Below are positions 9,016-14,821 of a stretch of DNA of 64,000 bases, in pieces. Positions within the stretch are counted from its first letter, which is position 1, and each line of letters starts with the position of its first letter. The translations under genes were made by a program, and so were the position numbers. The DNA comes from a virus. The DNA lies in IMG/VR virus record IMGVR_UViG_3300035212_003113, positions 248,001-312,000 of that record. The stretch is one strand, 5' to 3'. The notes under the pieces were generated by a model that was not told the origin of the DNA, did not search any database, and saw only the letters and a program-made list of their open reading frames with translations.

Positions 9016-9283
9016 ATGCGAGATATGCGACCTGGCCGAGGCACCTGTTCTCCATGTGCATCATATAATTCCGCGCCATGATCCGCGCTCGACAGAGCAC
9101 CTTAACAATCTTGTTACTGTATGTGCAAATTGCCATCATATGATTCATCGCACTCGCATAATTTGCGAGGGATGGTACAATACGAGCTCAGGGCGTCGTT
9201 TCTTTTGGAGGCGAGCAGGAGAGGAACCAAAGGTGGCCCAGGGAGTTGTACTATATATAGATGGTCGAGTAGAGATCGGCTAA
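8996..9283 (+). CDS. Small HNH endonuclease
   Basis: 95 residues. The HNH/zinc-finger layout is complete: Cys8-x2-Cys11, His22-His23 in VHHIIPR, Asn37/Asn38, Cys43-x2-Cys46 and a C-terminal His51 (CHHMIH). The two CxxC pairs would bind a structural zinc, and the paired His plus Asn and the last His form the beta-beta-alpha metal nuclease site. No DNA-recognition domain is visible beyond about 40 extra residues (RRFFWRRAGEEP and onward). It overlaps the end of the patatin gene by 20 bases. It may be a free-standing homing-type nuclease sitting in the structural block or a partner of the phospholipase gene; homing is the commoner explanation in phages. Confidence 0.88.
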   Translation: MKAKSNKCEICDLAEAPVLHVHHIIPRHDPRSTEHLNNLVTVCANCHHMIHRTRIICEGWYNTSSGRRFFWRRAGEEPKVAQGVVLYIDGRVEIG

Positions 9284-9326
9284 ATCAATTATTGCAATAG
9301 CAATAATAAAGATGTAATCGTAGACG

Positions 9327-9344
9327 AATCGGACAGTCCCGATT
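9327..9344 (+). other. Hairpin before the coiled-coil gene
   Basis: AATCGG (9327-9332) and CCGATT (9339-9344) pair around a six-base loop. The hairpin lies between an AT-rich stretch and the GGAGAGGA Shine-Dalgarno of the gene starting at 9363. It has no T tract, so it is more likely an mRNA leader structure than a terminator. Confidence 0.4.
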
Positions 9345-9362
9345 GGATAGGAGAGGAAGAAA

Positions 9363-9659
9363 ATGGAAGACAATAAGAAAAATCCTGTTGATCGTTTTCT
9401 CGAGCGCTCGGATCTTGGAGAGCTTGAGAGCAGCATCGCGGCTCGTCTTGTTAATGGTAAACAGCAGCTTGATGAAACCCAGGCCACTCTACAGCGCCTG
9501 CGTGACGAGCAACTTAAAATCGAGCAGCGCTTTGTTGGTCTGTCGCACCAAGTAAAGGCGATGGCTGACCTTGCTGCCGAGCTACAGACTCGTCACGAGA
9601 GCAAGTTTGCTCAGACAAACGAAGTAGTTGCTGCGCAGGCAACTGCTAATGCCGGCTGA
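9363..9659 (+). CDS. Small coiled-coil protein of unknown function
   Basis: 98 residues, not recognised. Residues 15-75 are charged and helical with a heptad-like pattern (LESSIAARLVNGKQQLDETQ and beyond), predicting a coiled coil. There is no membrane segment, cysteine or catalytic motif. The ATG follows a GGAGAGGAAGAAA ribosome binding site. It is the first gene after a 79-base gap, so it may head a small transcript with the cold-shock protein and the 9940 gene. A structural scaffold or chaperone role is possible but unsupported. Confidence 0.65.
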   Translation: MEDNKKNPVDRFLERSDLGELESSIAARLVNGKQQLDETQATLQRLRDEQLKIEQRFVGLSHQVKAMADLAAELQTRHESKFAQTNEVVAAQATANAG

Positions 9660-9674
9660 GGCAGGCGGGAACAG

Positions 9675-9953
9675 ATGAAGTACACCGGAGAAGTCGTTAA
9701 ATTTAAAGATCGCCAGGGCAGCTTTGGCTTTATTCGGACCGATGGTTCGAATCCAACAGATATTTTCTTTTATTACAAATATCTGTTGATGCCTGGATAC
9801 AAGACGGTTTCTCCGGGCACCCGCGTTGAATTCGAACTCGGAGAGAATCATCGCGGCAAGATGGCGATTAAAATTCGCATTATCAGCTTGCCCGATGGCT
9901 CCATTCCAGAGTACAGCTTGCAAGAGGATGTTGACAGCGATGGCCGAGAATAA
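9675..9953 (+). CDS. Cold-shock-domain-like nucleic-acid-binding protein
   Basis: 92 residues with a cold-shock domain pattern: an N-terminal strand YTGEVVKFKDRQGSFGFIR holding the RNP1-like G-x-F-G-F-I, and an RNP2-like strand TDIFFYYKYL (in place of the usual DIFVHxS). These are followed by the PGTRVEFELGENHRGKMAIKI strands of an OB fold. The first RNP motif keeps both Phe residues; the second has Phe-Phe-Tyr-Tyr, so aromatic stacking on single-stranded RNA or DNA is plausible. Host CspA-type proteins unwind mRNA. The final 14 bases overlap the next gene. A phage RNA chaperone acting on late transcripts is a reasonable inference. Confidence 0.78.
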   Translation: MKYTGEVVKFKDRQGSFGFIRTDGSNPTDIFFYYKYLLMPGYKTVSPGTRVEFELGENHRGKMAIKIRIISLPDGSIPEYSLQEDVDSDGRE

Positions 9954-10383
9954 GATCACCAAACCAGTCATTCTGTATAATCCAACTTCAAAGCCAGTTT
10001 TTGTGCGAGATCTCGATCTCAAGGTAAAGGCTGGCGAAACTCTTGATGTGTTTGGGTATAGCAAGAAGATAACTGACAATATGGTTATTGCCTCTGCCGA
10101 GCGGGGCTCGCTGCGCGATGCCCTTGTTTCTGGATCGGTTATATTCGTTGACTCGACAACTGCCCGTCCGGCAGCTACGCGATTCACGGAGTCAACGCGG
10201 CCGATCTCGCGCCGTCAGCTGTTGGCCCCCGTATCAAAAGGCGCTTCTTCTAACTTTATAGATCGCCTGCAGCAGGACTTCTCGTCGCGCGTATTGACCG
10301 CGCCAGAGCAGGAAGTTGCCAAGAATACAGAGCAGCTTATCAACTCTGTAGATTTCGAAGGCTTCGACGATCCACTGGAATAA
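9940..10383 (+). CDS. Unknown protein, possible virion component
   Basis: 147 residues when started at ATG 9940 (MAENKITKPV), which overlaps the cold-shock gene by 14 bases; an upstream ATG at 9826 would bury a third of the neighbouring gene and is rejected. The N-terminal 65 residues form a compact beta-rich domain (VILYNPTSKPVFVRDLDLKV, then an IFVD strand). The rest is Ser/Arg-rich and then acidic (VDFEGFDDPLE). I do not recognise a family. Its place next to two other likely structural genes suggests a minor virion or assembly protein. Confidence 0.6.
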   Translation: MAENKITKPVILYNPTSKPVFVRDLDLKVKAGETLDVFGYSKKITDNMVIASAERGSLRDALVSGSVIFVDSTTARPAATRFTESTRPISRRQLLAPVSKGASSNFIDRLQQDFSSRVLTAPEQEVAKNTEQLINSVDFEGFDDPLE

Positions 10384-10390
10384 TTCACTA

Positions 10391-10428
10391 TTATTTGGCA
10401 AGCAGAGAGTAGCTAGCATTCCAAATAA
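10391..10428 (+). promoter_or_regulatory. Inverted repeat before a TTG-start gene
   Basis: TTATTTGG (10391-10398) and CCAAATAA (10421-10428) are perfect complements around a 22-base interval. The 3' arm ends directly before the GGTGAC ribosome-binding sequence of the gene starting at 10440. It could be a leader hairpin that presents or masks the ribosome binding site, or an operator. No T tract follows, so termination is unlikely. Confidence 0.5.
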
Positions 10429-10439
10429 GCGGTGACAAA

Positions 10440-11327
10440 TTGACTCAAATCTTTTACAAAAGAGCTGCCATACCACCTGGCGGCACTATTCGCTTGGAAG
10501 TGCAATTCAGGGACTCTGCGGGCCTTGCCCGCGATACCGATCAATTTCCACAAATAGAAATCGCAAACAGCGCCGGCCTTGTTGTCCGCACTGCTTCCAA
10601 TTTTGGCGTTCGCCGACTCTCAGAGGGGCGTTATCGACTACAGTACGAGGTTCCGGATGGTTACGCCGATGGTGTCTGGAAAGATACGTGGTCTGCGACC
10701 CTTGACGGCTTTGCGAATATAGCCCGATTTGACTTCAACGTCATAAGCCAGGGCACAATTACTGCTACGGGTGACACGGTAACATCTCCTGAGATGAAGA
10801 TTGGCGATATCCCAAAGATCAACTTTACCCAGGAAGAGATTTTTGGCATAAATATGCTTATGCAGAAGCTCCGCTTCCGACTGAGAAATACGCAACGTAA
10901 GCCAGACGGAACGCGTTGCGATATTCTTTCCATAGAGGACATGGAGTCTTTTATATGGCTTGCGCTAAGCGAGTTCAATGCAACTCCTACGTTCACGGCA
11001 TATACGTTCGCAGATCCGTCGATTTATACGATTTTCTCTGACCTCATCGTAGAGGGCGCATACCTTAAGTCGCTGCCCAGCCTGATACCGGCCGAAGTGG
11101 GTCGCGAGTGGGTGGTTACGGACGACGGCATTTCAGTTACGCCTGCATCCGTTAGTGGCGCACTTAATAATATCTTATCAGCACTGTATTCTGAATATCG
11201 TGCGAAGCTAAAAGAGGCCAAGCGCAATCATCGTCCAGCTCCACTGGGCATGGGCGCCGGTCAGCTTGCAGTGGCGCATCCGACATTCCGCCGCCTGCGT
11301 AACATTAGATATACTGGTCAGTTCTAG
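10440..11327 (+). CDS. Probable virion structural protein (neck/tail-completion-like)
   Basis: 295 residues using a TTG start (TTGACTCAAATC) preceded by GGTGAC; no in-frame ATG fits better. The first 105 residues look like an immunoglobulin-like beta sandwich (IRLEVQFRDSAGL, then DGVWKDTWSATLDGF). The C-terminal two thirds is helical and basic and ends HPTFRRLRNIRYTGQF. No enzymatic motif is present. The composition, with a beta domain followed by a charged helical part, is typical of connector or neck proteins of large phages, but I cannot assign it to a named family. Confidence 0.6.
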   Translation: MTQIFYKRAAIPPGGTIRLEVQFRDSAGLARDTDQFPQIEIANSAGLVVRTASNFGVRRLSEGRYRLQYEVPDGYADGVWKDTWSATLDGFANIARFDFNVISQGTITATGDTVTSPEMKIGDIPKINFTQEEIFGINMLMQKLRFRLRNTQRKPDGTRCDILSIEDMESFIWLALSEFNATPTFTAYTFADPSIYTIFSDLIVEGAYLKSLPSLIPAEVGREWVVTDDGISVTPASVSGALNNILSALYSEYRAKLKEAKRNHRPAPLGMGAGQLAVAHPTFRRLRNIRYTGQF

Positions 11328-11336
11328 GAGTAAAAA

Positions 11337-11603
11337 ATGGCAATTGTTCAAACAGGAGATAGGAATCACCAGCACTTTTCGGCATCTGCCGGCGATACAG
11401 TGGTTTTTACCCGTCCAGTGGTCAATATCATTATCACGGCAGCAGCGGGCGGCTGTACACTAGACTTTGACGGCTCTGCCGCAGAGGATGGAGTACCTCC
11501 TATGGCGCTGGCATCCGGCACCCACCAGCTTATTAATATTTTGGTAAAGAAGATAGTGGTAGGCGGAAGTGGTAGCATCACCGGCGTTGGAGTTTGCACC
11601 TAA
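11337..11603 (+). CDS. Small beta-rich protein, possible virion decoration
   Basis: 88 residues, nine bases after the preceding stop, with an ideal AGGAGTAA ribosome binding site. The sequence is short beta strands with Gly/Ala/Thr turns (VVNIIITAAAGGCTLDFDGS) and no charged helices, fitting a small jelly-roll or Ig-like domain. Family not recognised. Its stop codon overlaps the next start (TAATG), so it is co-translated with the membrane/coiled-coil protein downstream. Confidence 0.55.
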   Translation: MAIVQTGDRNHQHFSASAGDTVVFTRPVVNIIITAAAGGCTLDFDGSAAEDGVPPMALASGTHQLINILVKKIVVGGSGSITGVGVCT

Positions 11604-12079
11604 TGAGCCTGGAACCCAGTTCTATAATAACAGAATTACTTTCAGTCGAGAATGGTATCTTGGCTGGGGGCTGGGTTCTTGCTGGCTACCTGTTGCTGCG
11701 CTTTTTCTCTAAAAAGGATGCGCAGACAGGCCTTGTCGAGTCAATGGGCCGCGAGCACGCCGTAGAGCTAAAGACTTTGCGCGAGTCTCATTCTGATGAG
11801 ATAAAGGCACTGCGTTCAGCCCATGCAGAGGAAATTAAGTCGCTGCGCGAAGCCCAGGATGATCGCATTAACGAGATTGAAGATGAACTGGGCAAGCGCC
11901 TGCATGAGGCGACTGCAAAGATAAATGATCTAAACGCCGCACATATCCAGATAATAACTGAAATGGCTGACAAACGGATCGGAGATCTGAAGTCAGTAAC
12001 AGAAGATTATAATGCCATGGCAGAATCCGTTAGAATAGCCCTAGAGAAGATCGCGGCCGGCTTTAGCCGAAAGCGATAG
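11603..12079 (+). CDS. Membrane-anchored coiled-coil protein (holin- or spanin-like candidate)
   Basis: 158 residues from ATG 11603, which overlaps the preceding stop (TAATG). The TTG nine bases upstream is rejected. One transmembrane helix is predicted at about residues 18-34 (GILAGGWVLAGYLLLRFF), followed by Lys-Lys and then a long charged coiled coil (residues 50-145) with an 8-10 residue repeat around HSDEIKALRSAHAEEIKSLR. The layout resembles BhlA/UviB-type holin-like proteins and, less well, inner-membrane spanins, but the coiled coil is longer than usual for the former. It could also be a membrane anchor for assembly. There is no signal cleavage site. Confidence 0.55.
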   Translation: MSLEPSSIITELLSVENGILAGGWVLAGYLLLRFFSKKDAQTGLVESMGREHAVELKTLRESHSDEIKALRSAHAEEIKSLREAQDDRINEIEDELGKRLHEATAKINDLNAAHIQIITEMADKRIGDLKSVTEDYNAMAESVRIALEKIAAGFSRKR

Positions 12080-12094
12080 GCGAGGATCAATTAT

Positions 12095-12304
12095 ATGGCG
12101 AACAAAGGCAGCCCTATGGCCAACCGCGACTCGCGTCGCGAAAAACTCAAAAAGATTCGTGAGCAGGTCGTCGCTATGGATGACTGCGAAGAGCTACAAG
12201 AGCCCGAACCAGATGGCTGCTGCCTTGCCGAAGAGCTAAGTAGGATCAGAGATCTCATACGAAAGAGGAACGATGAAGCTATTCTTGCGACATGCACAAA
12301 ATGA
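12095..12304 (+). CDS. Small charged protein of unknown function
   Basis: 69 residues with a GAGGATC ribosome binding site. Basic N-terminal half (RDSRREKLKKIREQ), acidic middle (DDCEELQEPEPDGCC) and a helical end. Three of its four cysteines lie in the middle (one plus an adjacent pair). Family not recognised. The last 32 bases overlap the metalloprotease-like gene, suggesting coupled translation. Confidence 0.5.
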   Translation: MANKGSPMANRDSRREKLKKIREQVVAMDDCEELQEPEPDGCCLAEELSRIRDLIRKRNDEAILATCTK

Positions 12305-12770
12305 TGCGATCAGTCGCATCCTCGCAAAAATAATAGACTTCCTAAAAGGATCGCAGGCGGTTCGCGGTATGTTTAGTCACTACCGGGTTCCGCTCGAGCG
12401 CATTCATGATGTAGATATTCGCTTCACAGAGCTGCCAGTGAGCGCGAAGACAAAAGATGAGATAATCTACATAAATAACAAGTTCCTAGAAGACTCTGAC
12501 TTCTCAGAAGAGATGCATTATATCGTCCACGAGATGTGTCACTGGCTGCAGCAGCGCTGTGATGATCCGTATGATCGCTTTCCGAAGGAGGGCACAGATT
12601 ATCTAGATATGCCTTCTGAATGGGAGGCGTTCATGTACCAGGCGCATTTTATGCGTGAATTTTATGGTGACGGCAGGGCAGAGGAGTATGTTGACGACCT
12701 GCTTGACTTCCATGAAATCGAGGGCGAGGAGCGCAAGAAAAAGCGCGAGGCTCTACTTCTCGATACCTAA
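12273..12770 (+). CDS. HExxH zinc metallopeptidase-like protein
   Basis: 165 residues. A zinc-protease motif is plain: HEMCH at residues 86-90 (YIVHEMCHWLQQ), with acidic candidates for the third ligand in MPSEWEAFMYQ (Glu116 or Glu118), the spacing of gluzincin or SprT-like folds. Residues 60-80 form the edge strand expected before the active-site helix (DEIIYINNKF). The C-terminus is a highly charged tail (EGEERKKKREALLLD). No secretion signal is visible, so it would act in the host cytoplasm or in the virion. A prohead or virion-maturation protease is possible, as is cleavage of a host factor. The start overlaps the preceding gene by 32 bases. Confidence 0.7.
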   Translation: MKLFLRHAQNDAISRILAKIIDFLKGSQAVRGMFSHYRVPLERIHDVDIRFTELPVSAKTKDEIIYINNKFLEDSDFSEEMHYIVHEMCHWLQQRCDDPYDRFPKEGTDYLDMPSEWEAFMYQAHFMREFYGDGRAEEYVDDLLDFHEIEGEERKKKREALLLDT

Positions 12771-12778
12771 TAATTTGT

Positions 12779-12810
12779 CAGATATAGGCTACAATAGCTA
12801 TATCTGAGGA
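12779..12810 (+). promoter_or_regulatory. Leader hairpin around the ribosome binding site of the 12814 gene
   Basis: CAGATATAG (12779-12787) and CTATATCTG (12798-12806) pair perfectly around a ten-base loop. TGTC upstream can also pair with GACA at 12809-12812, leaving GAG of the Shine-Dalgarno (GAGGA, 12806-12810) in a bulge. The stem therefore touches the ribosome binding site directly. There is no T tract. Confidence 0.55.
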
Positions 12811-12813
12811 CAA

Positions 12814-14814
12814 ATGACGATAACCGCACCAGCATGGATTGATCCGCGGCGCCCCGGGCTTAGATCCGCACGACAGAATGTTGCGGATGGTGACGTCATT
12901 CTCCAGGTAACAGAGGCTCTGCCGAGTTTGCTAGACCTACAGGTCTATTATCTTGTTTACTTTGGCGAGACCGCCCTACCTGCTCGACCGTCTCTGATTT
13001 CAGGCAGTGTGCCGATCACAGTTCCCGCAAACATGGCTGGAGGCGACTGGCTATTTGCAGTTTCTGCTGCAAACGGCGCCGGCCTAATGGACTTTCCCGG
13101 TCTTTCTGATGTCGGCGATAATCTTTATGCTTTTCCAGATCCAGTAAACCTCGCAGCTCCGCTCGGTCCATCGGATACTAGTATTTCATTTTCTACTTCT
13201 GCCGGCTATCCTGTGGACGGCTACATTGTCATAGGGACCGAAATATTGCGTTATTCGGGTCTTTCTGGCGACATAGCATCGGTATCAGGAAGAGCTTTAA
13301 ATGGAACGGTTATCGCCTCTCATGCTGCCGGTGCTCAGGTAGAATTGTGGACAGGCGTAGAAGCTGTGTCGGCAGACGTGCGTAGCATTCCATCATGTGG
13401 CCTTGATATACCCAAGTGGATAAACCCAAATAAAGTCGGCCTTGAGCAGGCGATAGACGTGGGCGATGGTTACACTGTTATTCTGAAATGGGATTACGCC
13501 ACTATCCCCGTAGGCTTTAGTCCGCTATATTATCAGATTTTCAAATCAAATGACCTAAAGGACTTGTACGATAAGCCGCTGTATCTGACGACCGACAACG
13601 AGGCAACTCTTGCCGGGGTGACGCCAAAAGAAGGTTATTATTACGGCGTCCGGGCATCCTATTTTCTGTCGGATTTTACTGTTGCCGGAATGACCAGTAC
13701 TGGGCCTCTGTATGAGTTTCCTGCTGCGACACAGCTAGAGGAGAATCTTCTTCAGGGGAACCTGGGATCTGTCCAGGTTGCGACAACAGCGGGCTATCCT
13801 GACTCGGGCCTGTTGAAGCTGGGTCACGAAATAGTTCGCTACAGTTCTAGGACGCCGGATTCATTCTTGATTTCTGCTCGCGATGTATTTGCACTAGGCT
13901 GGCCAGAGGATCTTCCGATTGGCACAGAGATTCAGATGTTTCGCGGCGTTGACGATGGTGCGTCTTACTTCTGGAAACTAAATACGTCATGGGATGCTTA
14001 TGGTCTCAGTGCTCTGCCACTTGAGCCAGGAGACGGATACTGGGGCTTTGGATATCTACAGGATCCCGACGGCTATCGAAATTTCCCAGAGGCAGCTCAG
14101 AACGAGGATCACTCTATCCAAGAGGAGGATGCTGCGAACGCGGATCCTTTTGATTATTGCGGATTTCGGTCAAATGATCAGTCGCAGCTGCTGAGCGGCG
14201 ACTTCTGCGCGCCACGTAGCCCGCATGGCAGCGGCACGTACCACGGCAACTCTGCACTAGGACAGGGTGGCGGCATAGATCTCTTTGAAGGCAACATGGA
14301 GCGCCAGGAGATACTGCTTGGCATAACTGGCGAACCGTTTGTCCTGTTGCGCAGGAAGTGGACCGGCAAGGTCTGTCCGCGCCTTTCGCACAGAACAGAG
14401 CATCCAGAGGCTCGTTGCTCGCTCTGTCTAGGAACCTCTTTTGAAGGGGGTTATGATCGTTATATTCATACTCGCCGCCTGCGACCAGCAGAAGAAAACC
14501 CAAATGGATTCCTAGGAATACGCGTCTCTCCTTATCAGGATGAGCTTGAGCTGGTTGACTCACGAGGCTTCTCTACTGAAAAGACTGACTTGAGCGCCTG
14601 GACACTTGCTCTGCCTACGATAAGAGACCGAGATATTCTTATTAGGTACTCATTTGACTACGAGACCGGGCGCGTTAAAGAGGAGTTCCGCTACGAAGTA
14701 CTAACCGTGCGTCGCAATAGAATAGCACTGGGTAAAGACGGCGCCCAGCACCTCACGCTTAAGAGACTCAATCCAACGGAAGAAGTTTATAAATTTGTAG
14801 TTAATATTTTCTGA
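12814..14814 (+). CDS. Virion structural protein with duplicated domain and zinc-ribbon-like cluster
   Basis: 666 residues. Two copies of a unit of about 190 residues are recognisable (about 5-190 and 199-385). Each begins W-I-x-P-x-x-x-G-L, passes through a fibronectin-like strand pattern and a Tyr-x-Phe-Pro element, then a TTAGYP/STSAGYP segment with G-x-E-I-(L/V)-R-Y-S. Near residues 521-545, Cys521, His526/His530, Cys535 and Cys538 with the context CSLCLGTSFEGGYDRY look like a zinc ribbon that I associate with structural proteins of large phages. The end is beta-rich (FDYETGRVKEEFRYEVLTV). It probably links the neck, baseplate or fibre collar; which one is not decided by sequence. Confidence 0.7.
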   Translation: MTITAPAWIDPRRPGLRSARQNVADGDVILQVTEALPSLLDLQVYYLVYFGETALPARPSLISGSVPITVPANMAGGDWLFAVSAANGAGLMDFPGLSDVGDNLYAFPDPVNLAAPLGPSDTSISFSTSAGYPVDGYIVIGTEILRYSGLSGDIASVSGRALNGTVIASHAAGAQVELWTGVEAVSADVRSIPSCGLDIPKWINPNKVGLEQAIDVGDGYTVILKWDYATIPVGFSPLYYQIFKSNDLKDLYDKPLYLTTDNEATLAGVTPKEGYYYGVRASYFLSDFTVAGMTSTGPLYEFPAATQLEENLLQGNLGSVQVATTAGYPDSGLLKLGHEIVRYSSRTPDSFLISARDVFALGWPEDLPIGTEIQMFRGVDDGASYFWKLNTSWDAYGLSALPLEPGDGYWGFGYLQDPDGYRNFPEAAQNEDHSIQEEDAANADPFDYCGFRSNDQSQLLSGDFCAPRSPHGSGTYHGNSALGQGGGIDLFEGNMERQEILLGITGEPFVLLRRKWTGKVCPRLSHRTEHPEARCSLCLGTSFEGGYDRYIHTRRLRPAEENPNGFLGIRVSPYQDELELVDSRGFSTEKTDLSAWTLALPTIRDRDILIRYSFDYETGRVKEEFRYEVLTVRRNRIALGKDGAQHLTLKRLNPTEEVYKFVVNIF

Positions 14815-14821
14815 GGACAAG

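Noticed and set aside
8215-9283. Patatin-HNH pair as a complete CBASS-like defence system
   Set aside because: No nucleotide cyclase, sensor or accessory gene is present nearby; only an effector-like pair can be supported.
9826-9939. Upstream ATG for the 9940 gene
   Set aside because: It would overlap 128 bases of the cold-shock gene and add a sequence with no fold pattern; ATG 9940 gives a normal short overlap.
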